From Rhypophila decipiens (taxonomy: Eukaryota; Ascomycota; Sordariomycetes; Sordariales; Naviculisporaceae), in the NCBI GenBank assembly GCA_033297075.1, contig MU858078.1, forward strand, positions 1 through 64,000: a stretch of 64,000 nucleotides of DNA, read 5' to 3'. Of the stretch, positions 19,927 to 30,666 are shown piece by piece. Both the position numbers and the translations under genes were made by a program. The notes under the pieces are model-generated. The model was given only the letters and a program-made list of their open reading frames with translations, was not told where the DNA came from and did not search any database. The stretch's first letter is position 1; the number at the start of each line of letters is the position of its first letter.

Positions 19927-22401
19927 TCATATGTTCCAGCGCCTCGTCGATTGGGCGTGGTGCTGAGAGTGTTGCTGAATATCGTCGTCGTCGTCGTGCG
20001 CAGACAACAAGTGGCTGACGTCCATCTTTCCCATGTTATTGCTCCCGCTGCCGCTCCCGCTGACAGCAGTACTCGAAGAAACAGGAATAGCATCTGTGAT
20101 GGAGGCAATCGTGATACTGGCCGAGTTACTACCCGAGTTCAACGCCCTGGTAGTCGTAGTGACTCCATGTTTACTTCCGCCAAGTAGATTATCTGACGCA
20201 GCGCCGCCGCCGCCTGATAGACTGCCGACGACAATGTCCGTCGGACTGACAATGTCATCCAGGTCCATGTCGCCACTACCGGCGACGACAACGGGGGCAG
20301 GATTGTGTTGCTGGCGATGGTGGAGATGATGATGGTCGTCCTCGTCCTCGTCATCCTGGGGCTGCTCGATCAGCATGTCTAGGTCTCTTTCCACGGCAGC
20401 TTGCTGCTCGGCTTCCTCCCGCTCCTCTTCGGCGGTCTTTTGGAGACGGGCTAGTCGTGCGCCGCTCAGGGTCCGACTGTGGCTTCGTGAGGAGAGATGG
20501 TGGTGATGGATGCCTGATCTGCTGCCGGCGTCTGGATCTATGTCGACGCTTATGTCGTCTTCCTCGTCCTGGGCATTGAGCAGCGCCTGAAAGGTATCAT
20601 TGTCCGGATGGTGCGGCGAGGGGTGGTCGAATGAGAAGTGGGGATGATGGTGGTGGTGTTGGATAGAGTGCGCGTGAGGATCGGTCGTGGGCGTTGGTTG
20701 GCTTATTATCTGCGGATCTATGGGTTGGTATAGAGGGTCCGGGATGGACGCGAGTGTCACAAGAGGATGGCCTGTTGACCTTACGTGGTGAAGGTGGTGG
20801 TGTTGAGATTGGTGCAGCGGACCCGAGGAGGGGTCTTGAAGCATCGGGTTGTGGTTATGCGCATGGCGGGTGAGTATGCCGTGATGGTCCGTCATGGAGG
20901 AGTCGGCAGTGGTCGACTGGAGAGAGGTCTGGTGGTGCGGAGGCGGCAGGAGGGTCATGTCTTGCCCGGTACCAGAGTAGCGGGTATCAATAGGCGGCGC
21001 AACAGCAAACGAAATCAACGAGGACGGGTCCGGCAGCGTGGGTGTGGGTGGCCGGTGGTCTCGGGCAGGGCTTCCTGCATTTAGAGGCGCTCCCGGGGCA
21101 GCAGGAGGACTGGGAGATGAACGCTTAGACGCACTGTCAGACATGTTCTCACTCGGACGTTTCACGCCAATGATGGAGGCCACGGCAGTAGGAGCTAGGT
21201 TTTGCTGGGACTGGGACTGGGCCTGGGACAGCGTGTTCTTTCCAGACTCTTTGCATTCCGTACAGTTCCTAATTACATCCGAGACGGTCTCCTTGATGCG
21301 GCTCCAGTGATAGCGCTCTGCAATGGTGGAAGTGGTCTTGTTGATGCCTGCGTGGATCGGCGTCTGGTTGTGCACGCTCCTGGCGATCTCGTACTGGCGC
21401 TGGGGATCCGAGATGACCTCCTTGTCCTTGAGCATCAGGACGTCCCCCTCAAGCAGCTTGTAGTGGGTCGCGGCGCTACGGAGCCTGCTTTTCTCGGCGC
21501 GGTCAGCCCCGTCCGGATAGCGGCCGTATTTGAGATAGAACTTGATCTTCTCGAAGCGTTCTTCACTCACAAGGTCATCACTGCCTGCGCCGCCGGCCGC
21601 GTCTCCCAGGTCCCGTCCAAAGATGATGGCGTCCACGAACCGGTCGGGATGGCTCTTGAGGCTGCCAGCGCCCTTGACTCGGCCGATGCGCTTGAACCCG
21701 AGGGCATCCCAGATCTTGCACGAGGCCACGTTGGTCTCGTAGACGAGGTTGAAGACAGAGTAGGTGTAGCCGAGCTTGGGTGCCCAGTCCAGATAGGCCT
21801 CGCCCATCAAGCGGCCGACGCCGCGGTTGCGAGATGCATCGGTGACTATGAAGCCGGCATTGCACACATGACTGCTGCGGCCCGGATAGTTGGGCTTGAT
21901 GTAAAAGGTGCCGAGACACTCCTTGGACCAGTCCTTGCCCTCGACGAGGTCCTCGGCCGAGTCATAGCTCCCAAGGAGCATGATTCCGGCAAAGTTCTGG
22001 AACCAGTACGAGGCAAACTTGTCAAACGGCATCGGGTCTATCATGGGGTACGTGTCTCCGCCCTCGATTTCCTTGTTGAACTGGTCACTGAGGTAGCGCA
22101 ACAGCGACTCCGGGACCTGGTGGCGGGACGAGAAGGGAACGACGGTGGCCACCGTCTGACGATCCCGGAGAGTCACATGTCGCGGCAGGATTTCGGGCGG
22201 GAACGACGGCTGGTTCGGATCCGGATAGGGGGCATCCCCCGTCACACGGTAAATCGTGGCTGCGGCCGGGTCCTCCAGCATGGCAGGCATCTTGGCAGGA
22301 CGGAATAGACGCCCAAAAGAGCTCCTGCACGTCCAACACTTGTTCCACTTGGAATGCGGCTGACCGAGACCGTCGACGTCTTCTGAGAGTTGAATCATCA
22401 C
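19927..22401 (-). CDS. Spt10-like GNAT acetyltransferase with integrase-type zinc finger
   Basis: A single 824-codon frame. Two starts are possible: 22401, or Met38 at 22290, where MPAMLEDPAAATIYRV begins and which I think is the true start. Residues about 75-260 form a GNAT fold with the acetyl-CoA loop RNRGVGRLMGEAYLDW and then NVASCKIWDALGFKRIG. About residues 330-395 hold an HHCC zinc finger (VHNQTPIHAGINKTTS, then CTECKESG) of the kind seen in retroviral integrases. This pair of domains is the signature of yeast Spt10, which binds histone-gene upstream elements and activates histone expression. The last 400 residues are disordered, rich in His, Ser, Pro and acidic runs. The protein should act in the nucleus. 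Confidence 0.85.
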   Translation of the reverse strand: MMIQLSEDVDGLGQPHSKWNKCWTCRSSFGRLFRPAKMPAMLEDPAAATIYRVTGDAPYPDPNQPSFPPEILPRHVTLRDRQTVATVVPFSSRHQVPESLLRYLSDQFNKEIEGGDTYPMIDPMPFDKFASYWFQNFAGIMLLGSYDSAEDLVEGKDWSKECLGTFYIKPNYPGRSSHVCNAGFIVTDASRNRGVGRLMGEAYLDWAPKLGYTYSVFNLVYETNVASCKIWDALGFKRIGRVKGAGSLKSHPDRFVDAIIFGRDLGDAAGGAGSDDLVSEERFEKIKFYLKYGRYPDGADRAEKSRLRSAATHYKLLEGDVLMLKDKEVISDPQRQYEIARSVHNQTPIHAGINKTTSTIAERYHWSRIKETVSDVIRNCTECKESGKNTLSQAQSQSQQNLAPTAVASIIGVKRPSENMSDSASKRSSPSPPAAPGAPLNAGSPARDHRPPTPTLPDPSSLISFAVAPPIDTRYSGTGQDMTLLPPPHHQTSLQSTTADSSMTDHHGILTRHAHNHNPMLQDPSSGPLHQSQHHHLHHVRSTGHPLVTLASIPDPLYQPIDPQIISQPTPTTDPHAHSIQHHHHHPHFSFDHPSPHHPDNDTFQALLNAQDEEDDISVDIDPDAGSRSGIHHHHLSSRSHSRTLSGARLARLQKTAEEEREEAEQQAAVERDLDMLIEQPQDDEDEDDHHHLHHRQQHNPAPVVVAGSGDMDLDDIVSPTDIVVGSLSGGGGAASDNLLGGSKHGVTTTTRALNSGSNSASITIASITDAIPVSSSTAVSGSGSGSNNMGKMDVSHLLSAHDDDDDIQQHSQHHAQSTRRWNI

Positions 22402-23175
22402 GTGTTAGCCAAACATGTTTCGTTTTTCATCTGACAAGTATTTGAGGTGCGAAGCAGGAGTTCCGTGTGATGATCATATGGATGCTTGTCTGGTCCAGCC
22501 CTTGCAGGAGCCGGACAAGGTCTGAGTACGAGGTCTAGAGAGAAAGGAATACGCAGGGACATGTGCATTGCTGCATTGCAGTTCCGTAGGCAGAGTATTC
22601 CTGCTCATGGTCGAGTACCAGTGAACGAAGGAAGTAGACAAAACGCACCTCACTGAAATACACACAGGCAACTCTTCCTCCAAACCTCGACGATCGCCCC
22701 CTCCTGCGTAAACACCCAAAGTGGACTTTTCAACGAACAACGCTGGACTCATGTACCGATCCGGGGTTCCGGAGAATATGCACAACACCCACACCAATCA
22801 CAGACGGCACAAAAGACGGAAGGCCCGGGATGTGGCGTGTGTGCGCGACCGGACAGGACAGGGGAGTGGACAGTGACGTGACTGGTGAAGCCGAGCGTAG
22901 CTGTGATGAAATGTTCGTGGTGATGGATTGTGCAGCTGAAATGGACTGAGGGGAGAAATGGCTCAAGCAAAAGTTGGGGAGGGGGTTTTTGGTCCACAAA
23001 GGCCGCGGTTAATGGCGCTTGGGGTCGGCGCAGTAAGCGGGATAGGCGCCATGCATGTTACAGAGTAACAAATACAAGATTTGTCCTTGTGGCAGAGGAA
23101 CTGAAGCTCAAGTACATCTAATATTACAACAAGAACGAAAAGTCTAGAGTACAGCTTGTGATTGGTATATCCTTT
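22402..23175. other. Spt10-like gene upstream region
   Basis: Leader and promoter of the Spt10-like gene, and the 3' end of the uS2m gene. No further gene seen. Confidence 0.6.
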
Positions 23176-24445
23176 TTACAACTCGTCCTTGAGCTGCTCC
23201 CGAACGGAGTTCAAGGCTTTGGACACCACTTCAGTGTTCCCCCCTTTCTCCATCTGGCTGGCCAAATGCTTCTCCATGTCAGCCACCTTTTCCTTGTAGT
23301 CCTTCTTGATAAAGTTGGCTACTTCCTGGGGAGTCTGCCATGTGATCACACCGTTATCGGCATCCGCGTGTCTGCGCTTTTGTCCGCGAGCACCTGCCCT
23401 TGCAAGAATAGTTGCAATGAGCTCAACGGATCGTAAGCTAGAACAACGGCACCGTTAGCATTTTGACATGTATTGCGACAACCGGTTCTGGTAGTGGAAT
23501 CTCACCTGTCGTCGTTGGCCGGAATCTGGTACGTTACCCATGTTGGGTCGGCGTCTGTATCAATGATGCCAATTGTAGGAATATTCGCCATGCCGCACTC
23601 TTTCAGGATGGTGTAGTTCTCGAGCGGATTCAGGCAGACCACCAGATCCGGCATTACTGGTCTGCGATCCATGAGGTGTTTCTCGAACCCATCGAGGGGG
23701 CGGTCCTTCTCGTCCACAATCTGCAGGATGCCGCCCGCCAGCAGCGTATCGCGGTTGGTGATGGTTCCCGGCGTCCATTTCTGGAACAAATGGCACGCTC
23801 CTGCAGTCTCGGCCGCGCGCACAACAATGGGCATGTGTCCGGGGCGTGTCCCGACAATCAGGATCAGGCCGCCGTGGTAGGCGACCTCTTCGACCACACG
23901 TGCGGCGCGCCGCAGGTGTACTTGGGTTGTCTCTAGACCGATGATGTGGATCCCGTCGCGCTCGCCAAAGATGTATCGCCCGTTGGCTGGATTCCAGCGT
24001 GCCGTGTTGTGACCCAAGTGCACTTGGGCAGCCATGAGAGACTCGAGCGAGTCGTCTATCGGCGAAGAGTCTACAATCTTCGCGGCACCGAGGCGCGAGG
24101 TAAGCTTCTTTTGTCTCGCCAGCTCGCGGTAGTTTTCCAGACTCTCGTCCAATGCCTTTTTGCGGGCGGCCTTTGCCTTTTGTATGTAGCCAGGCGTGAA
24201 CGAGGATTCCTCGTGAGCGGGAGTGCGGGGAGGAGCAAGAGTTTCAGCAGTCTCTATCGCAGTCTGTATCGGATTCGGCGTCGTCGGCTCGGTCGAGAAT
24301 CGCTGTGCTCGCGAGCATGATGGTATCCAGGAGCTCGCAAGAGCCTGGCGGCCTGGATCGAGGTTGGGTCAATCAGCAAGAGAGAAACATTGAACAAGAA
24401 AGACTGACACTTACCATGCCGCACGCCAAAGTTCCGTATGATCAT
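23176..24445 (-). CDS. MRP4: Mitochondrial ribosomal protein uS2m
   Basis: Exons 24445-24415, 24352-23506 and 23437-23176 give 379 residues. Exon 1 encodes only MIIRNFGVRHG. Exon 2 continues with an Arg/Ser-rich RQALASSWIPSCSRAQRFSTE, a typical mitochondrial targeting sequence with a cleavage-like RFS site. The uS2 core follows: AQVHLGHNTARWNP, IIGLETTQVHLRRA, LILIVGTRPGH, PDLVVCLNPLEN and IPTIGIIDTDADP. These are hallmarks of bacterial-type S2. The C-terminus is a charged helix ending REQLKDEL. It is a structural protein of the mitochondrial small subunit. Both introns have GTAAGT or GTGAG donors. The first exon is short, but it supplies the only good start before the targeting peptide. Confidence 0.95.
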
Positions 24446-24926
24446 TTTCAAGTTGCTGCTGTTGTCCTCATCACTGTCATGCTCCTGGAAATTGGATGGT
24501 GGTTCAACTTTTCTTGAGCTTCGCAAATATGGGTGGTCCGTGCGGTCTGTTTGCAGTTATGAATTAGCGCCTCAGGGACCCATTTGTAGCGATACGCGAT
24601 ACCGTATCGATACGATACAACGATACAACGAGCTGCCCGTATGCTTGAAAGCAATGCCAGAGTATGAAGAATTGAATATTAATTGACTAGATAAGTGTTC
24701 TAATAGGTAACGCTGGGCAGTATATCAACACCAAAACACTCCCTCGCCGCAAGGAAAATATGCACCCATCCCCTTCTAGCTTCATGTTGTTGCCGCCCCT
24801 GAATCGATGCTCAATATTTCATCCTTTATGTCCCGCAAAACGAGCTGCAACCCTTCACCCCCAGTGAACCGATGTGAATTCTATCTACACTGTAGACACA
24901 CGATCCCAAGACTATTCTCCGGCGCG
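24446..24926. promoter_or_regulatory. uS2m upstream region
   Basis: Contains the 5' region of the uS2m gene and the 3' end of the CBS-PB1 gene. A GATAC-rich patch at 24590-24630 is the only marked structure. Confidence 0.5.
24590..24630. repeat. GATAC/GTATC cluster
   Basis: Six GATAC or GTATC pentamers in about 40 bases (cgatacgcgataccgtatcg, then gatacaacgatacaacg), about 150 bases upstream of the uS2m start. It is a simple-sequence patch or a possible binding-site cluster. Confidence 0.6.
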
Positions 24927-27123
24927 TTATCTGCTGCTGGACATTCTGGAAATTGAAAACACAGCCACAATCACCACCGCGAGTGTGACAATAGCCCCGG
25001 GCAACAGCAACTCGTTCGGAACGCCGGCAATTACCTGCTCGGGTTGTTGTTGCTGGAGGGAACGGTTGCGAGATGACCGGGAACGGCGCACCTGGGACTC
25101 GTCCTCCTCTTCCTCCTCCTCTTCCTCATCATCGTCCAGCTGTTTCCTGCGCTCACGGAAAACCGAGGCGGGCGCCACAGTAGGGAGTACCACTGGCTCT
25201 GGAAGAGGGGCGGGTGTGGGTGCCTGAGAGACAGGTGGCTGGCTGGGATCATGCACGAAGAGATCGACCTTCTCGCGACGCCCTTGACGAGCGAGCAGGA
25301 TGGCCTCCAACAGATCCTGGTCGGTCGTGATGGACACGGAATCACCCTCATCATCGAGATAGCTCAGAGCGAATCCGCCCGAGAGCCTTCCATCTTCCAC
25401 AGTAGGTGCACCACCAATGGCGTCCACCTCGGAGCCCAGCTTGCCCAGGACATTCGCGACAAACTCGGCCATACCGTGGGCCGCAGTCACCTGGAGACGA
25501 TGGACACGGCCGCTGGGGGCCTTGAATTTGAAGGGGAAGGGAACCTCGGCAGGCGGTGTCTCGGGGGCGGCACCTACGGCGCTGTGAGGAGGCGACTCGG
25601 CACCTGCGTGGCTGGCCGAGTCACCGGGCGCAACGCTGTCGACAATCCGCTCACTCCGAGTAATATCAGGCGACATGAGCGACCTCGGCCCAGGGTGTGT
25701 GTGGTGGTGCGAGCCCTCGCCCGAGACCATTGACTCGGTCTCGTGGTCGAGAGAGAGCCAGAATTTGTTCCAGGCAGGCCCCTCGTTGTCGGTGGTGCCC
25801 ATGGTGTTGATTTGCTCGAGAGTCGCATACGTGAGCTTCAGAACGTCAACCATGCCGACAATCTCGCCGCCCTCGTTCATCACCGGCAGGTTGAGATAGT
25901 GGCCATCTTTATGCAACTTGTCAGCTTCGTTTGTTCAAATTGGCAGGTAGAAATCAGTCTTACCGTGCATCTTTCGCAGAGCGGCTTGGATGCTCATGTC
26001 CATGGGGGCAAAGTCGGGATGGGGGGTCATGACACGGACGACACTGCAGGTGGCAGGGTCGAGGCCAGGAGCAATCACTCGCAGGACGACGTCCTTGCTC
26101 GTGAAGATGCCGGTGATGGCCCCCTGATCCTGGACAAGGACTGCTGTGGTATGATTCTCCTTCATCATGTGCGCCGCGTCTTTGACGGAGGTCCGCACGC
26201 TGACTGTGGTCGGCGGCCGGCCATCCAGGACAGACTCCAGTGTGGGTCCAGACATCTTGGATCGCAATGCCTCGACGTACTGGATGATCTGTTGCGGCTG
26301 GCTGGTTCCCAGCTCTGACTGCACGCCTTCGAGGGCGTCATAGAGTCTCCTCGAGGAGGAATAGGCACGCTCCAGCTTCTCCATGGCATCGTAGAAGCAC
26401 TTGGTGATGTCGAGGATACCCGAGATGTCCTGGTTCTCGTCCATGACGGGCAGATGGCGGAAGCCCTTGCGAACCATGAGGTCCAGGGCGTCGGTCGCAC
26501 TGGTGTCTGTCCTCGCGCACAGCGGGTTCTTGGTCATGATCTCGGCGATGGTGACATTATTCGCCTTCAGGCCGGCGCCGACCACGCGGAAGGCAAGATC
26601 TTTGGCCGTGAAGATGCCCGCAATCCTCTCGTCATCGTCCGTCACGAGAACACAGTCCTCACGCTTGGCCGCCATGAGCTGAGCTGCTTCGGCCACGGTG
26701 GTGCCAGGCTTTATCTGGAGAGCCTGGCTGGGCTTGAGGGCGAGCACGGTTCCGGGAGGGGCTTTGCGGGAGTGTCGGGCTCGACTCGTCAGGTGCTTCT
26801 TTTTGGAAAGATCGTTCTCCATCTTACGCCGGATGGCCTAGACCGAAATACTAACAGTTAGCTGTTGCTTCTCCATCTTGCCTTGTAGGGAGCTGGAGTC
26901 CAACCTCATCCCGCTTGGTCTGCTTCTGCCTGCTCGCACTGAGGGACGAAGACGCAGCGCCAGCATCGCTAGATGGAGTACCGATTGTGCCGGGATGTGT
27001 GTTCGCAGTCTCGAGAACGGGGCGAGGAATGGCTGAGTTGGTGGGAGTGTTGGTGAAGGGAATTCCAGCACGGCTCTGCCCCCGGTTGGGGGTGCCTCTC
27101 ATGGTCCCTGGGTTGGCCGACAT
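24927..27123 (-). CDS. Four-CBS, PB1-domain protein with a tail anchor
   Basis: Exons 27123-26905, 26837-25964 and 25924-24927 give 696 residues. A disordered Ser/Thr-rich head (1-75) is followed by two Bateman pairs. CBS signatures include REDCVLVTDDDERIAGIFT, KGFRHLPVMDENQDISGIL, HTTAVLVQDQGAITGIFTS and YLNLPVMNEGGEIVGMVDV. A PB1-like domain begins PFKFKAPSGRVHRLQV and includes DDEGDSVSITTDQDL. An acidic Glu/Asp run and basic SRSSRNRS follow. A final hydrophobic helix (LLLPGAIVTLAVVIVAVFSI) should tail-anchor the protein in a membrane. The layout matches the fungal CBS/PB1 family that includes S. pombe Mug70. CBS pairs usually sense adenine nucleotides. The second intron as modelled is only 39 bases, so that junction is uncertain. 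Confidence 0.88.
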
Positions 27124-29048
27124 TTTCGGTCGTGGACGGGGTCCAGGTTCTTTGTCCGTCCCAGTGGTTTGGTTTGCTTTATCGATTGATCGTCTTGTGC
27201 AGCTTTGTCATGGACGTCGTCATGAAATCGCGCTTGAACGAGGCCAAAGAGGTGTCTGTTAAGCTCTGTCCAATAAAAGTTAATCATCCGACTTATGCAG
27301 CAAAATCACACGTGCAGGCCGGCGGACGGAAAAACACGCGGGTCACGAAATTTGATCGCCGTTGCTTTGGGGACGCACGGACCAGGAGAGACTTTTCCCC
27401 ACTGTGCCGTGAAGATTGGCTTCTGTCAACTGCGATTTCCTTGAAAAGAGGTGTGGAAACTTGATTGACAACAGCGTTAGCACTTTCTCGGCCAGTCTTC
27501 TACCGGTCCTGTTAGTGCATCACTTCTTGCATTTCGCTAGATGCAGGTCACGAACTCCTCATTTGATCTTGTTAGCAAAGTATCAAGTTCATTTCACCAA
27601 TACGATGGACATGTGATGTAGCATTTGAGACTTGATTGCGACTACAGCTTTTATATATTATGAGTGGAGGTCCCCGGGAGCCGCCATGGGGCGATTTGCT
27701 GATTTTAAGGGTGTTTGCGAGCAGAAGCATCTTCCACATCTCGGCATTGTATCTCTTCGGTCGTCCTTTCCTTGATACGAAACCTTGTACGGGTTACTAT
27801 AACAAGTGCCCCCCCCCCTTATCAGTCACTCGTCGCTCGATTCCATCATCAAAAGCAAATGATACAATCAGTCGATCGATCGAGTTCCGATCATGAAGAA
27901 TGCCATCATAAGTCGACAGAATCCCCGACGGTAAGAACAAGACAACCGTCACCGAGGACGACAACGACAAGGTCATGGTTCCTGGAAAGGAGGAGCTGAG
28001 GTCCTCTTGTTCCTCAAACCAGCCCCCTGATCTCAGAACTTGTAACGGTCCCTAGCGTCATCCACGATGAACCATCAAGGGCGCCAAAAGTCCGAATTAT
28101 GGGTGACAACCGCCTGTGGCCCTTTCACCAGAAAACGACAAATGAGCTTCGAGCTGTCACATAGAACAGGATGCTGTGCATCTATATTCTTGCCGCAATC
28201 CAACATGCAAATCATGGATATGACAAGTTGAACAGCGCTCACGCCTCCCGTAAAAAGGAGTTCTAGCTGATACGTAACCGTCACAGTTGACAAGGAGGCA
28301 TCCATGAATCAGCGAAACATGTCTCCTTCCTTTGCATGAATCTCCACCCCCTCACCGGGCTGAATCGTCAAGGACTCGCCGGCTTCCTTTTCCATTCAAT
28401 CTCAACTTTGACCTGCGGTTAACCATCTGCCCACGGAGCAACTCCGGACGTGACAGGCCAGGCAAGAAAAACGATCTTGCATTTTGCGCCTGTCGTGTAG
28501 CCTACCATCCGCCCCTGGCACCAATCAAGGCACAAGACACTTATTGCCAATTATCCCTTGACACGGGTGAATTGGCCGACACATCCCAGTTTTCATCCCC
28601 ATTGGCAGCACCTGTATGACGCAACACCAACCATTCAACTCTTGAGGAGAAAACTTGGCCCAGTGGCCGTGCCTGCAGGTGCTCGTTTTCTCTCCTTGAC
28701 TTCACCTTCGTTTTCCCGCTTTCGCTGCTTTCTTTTCCTTGCGAAAACAACCCAATCTCGGGCGACGACGACGCAAACAGACTGGAGCACGGAGCCATTG
28801 CCGGATTCATTCCATCAGCTCGGTACGAGGAGGCGCAGCACAATCCCGGACCTCAACGGCGCAAAGGACGACACAAGCGACAGCAACCGAAAACAGGTCA
28901 ATTGTCTCCTGACAACTCTTGACAGCGTCAATCCGCGCCAATCGCTGTTTCTCTACTCGCAGCACTCCGAATTCCTGGCAGCGCATCGACGATCGGTAGG
29001 GCGGAAGGGATATTCAACGGCGATTTAACGAGGCGTCAAGATCTTCCA
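27124..29048. other. 1.9-kb divergent upstream region
   Basis: Lies between divergent starts of the CBS-PB1 gene and the small membrane protein gene. A run of ten C at about 27810 and a gatcgatcga repeat near 27875 stand out. No coding frame is convincing. The right part is pyrimidine-rich, as in a fungal 5' leader. Confidence 0.55.
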
Positions 29049-29736
29049 ATGGCGTCAGAAATGGCGCCCCAACTCCAACGCTCAGCCATCGAGGCAATCC
29101 ACCAACTCCGCAGCCGAACGCTCCTGAAGCGGGATGGATGTCCCGTGATTGACGGTGTTGAGAGGTGCACAAAACCGGCAATTGCGTCACAGGGCACGAC
29201 ATGGATTATTGTCGGCGTGATAGTGTAAGTGTTGCGCAGAGCGGGGTGGTCGCGTATCACCGAATCCAGTTGAGGAGCTCCCGTTCGCCCTTCTTATCTC
29301 TCCTTGTCGCACCGCGCTGACCACGATGTCTTTACGACGTTCCAGCGGCATTATCGTTGTCGGGGCTTTCTCTGTCTTGATCTTCTTGCACATCAAGAAC
29401 AAGAGACGCAACGAGCGCGAGGATCTCGAGGACCGATTTCAGATGGCAGACTACGGGCTTGAGCCTCCCACGGGCTCGTCCAAAATAGCACAGGTCCCTG
29501 GGAGCGGCCCGCGCAAACTATCACTGGACGATTCGCTGGGTACCAACGGAAGACCGTCTGAGGCCATGTCCCAGACGAAGCGGGCGTCTGGTCTGCCCAG
29601 GGGATATGTGAACCCGTTTGTCTCGCCCGCAGATGACTCTGCCTCTATCAAGTCAATTGACCTAAATCCTAAATGGCCTAGCAGATCCGATTCTCCCGCG
29701 AGAAGCCAGTCGCCGCTCCCGTCCAAAAATCCATAA
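29049..29736 (+). CDS. Small single-pass membrane protein, function unknown
   Basis: Exons 29049-29224 and 29346-29736 (donor GTAAGT, acceptor GTTCCAG) give 188 residues. The join runs through the membrane helix: exon 1 ends TTWIIVGVI and exon 2 continues GIIVVGAFSVLIFLHI, making one helix of about 24 residues near residues 52-77. The N-terminal side has two cysteines (RDGCPVIDGVERC). The C-terminal side starts KNKRRNERED and is Ser/Pro-rich, so the positive-inside rule places the tail in the cytosol. There is no signal peptide, so this is a signal-anchor topology. I do not recognise a named family. The conserved-looking lumenal motif and the split helix argue that it is a real gene. Confidence 0.75.
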
Positions 29737-30666
29737 AGGAACGACAAGGAAGGCACAAAGAACTCACTGAGAAGAGACAAAAATATGTTTTCTCGCTTAT
29801 TTTGCTGTACATATATCTACGGACGGAACGGCGGGGCTGTTCCATGATCACACATGGGTATAATGAAGGGACGATTGCTGCTTGGTTTGGGGTCACGAGT
29901 CTTGATGATGGGGGAACGAGGGGCGGCCACAGCAGTGGGACAACCCATATGGACACGACAGCGACGGCGCCGGATACGGAACGGAACCGGGGTGCATGAT
30001 GTATGCAGTGCAGTTCATGGGTATCGCCCATCTGTTGGTCTTTTTTCTTGATTCATCTGGGTTCTGTTTACGGTTTCCTTATTTGTCGCATTGCTAGCTC
30101 TTTGGGCGCAATCACGGAGCATACTTTTTTTTATTTGATAGAGTTGTCTAGGGAGATATCTCCGGTGCCTGTTTTTATTTTCTTCATAAGTACACATCAC
30201 TATGGACAAGGGAACTGGCCTGGCAGGAACAGACGTGCTTCAAGGCAATGGTTCATTTGGGGCAAATAGAAGGGGCTTAATAACAGGCACTACTACTTTC
30301 ATATACAGGCACCAGTCCAATTTAGCTTACCATCCCAAATCATCTGGGAAAACCGAGTAAGCGACATCTTGCGATAGTTTCTGGGAGAGGTCCAACCCGA
30401 GTCCAAGGCACCGCTAAGTCATGACATGAGACAGTAAACCAGTGTCAAGATAAGGGCTGATTGAATTCTAGTGTAAACTGCTGACTACTTTTCGACTGCT
30501 GGCTTTGAGATGAGCGGAACATGTTTCCCATCTCACGAAATCCCGGAACCAGCCGACAACGCACCACCCAAAGAACAAATCTAACCGCCTGCGGTCAGTA
30601 ATAGCACCGGTCTAGTTATACGAACAAGCTGAAGCAAACCAAAGCATTTGTTCCCGAGAAATCCAA
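29737..30666. other. Convergent 3' spacer
   Basis: Holds the 3' ends of two converging genes. T-rich near 30125. No gene seen. Confidence 0.55.

Noticed and set aside
21202..22308. 368-codon plus-strand frame
   Set aside because: It is the antisense shadow of the Spt10-like gene.
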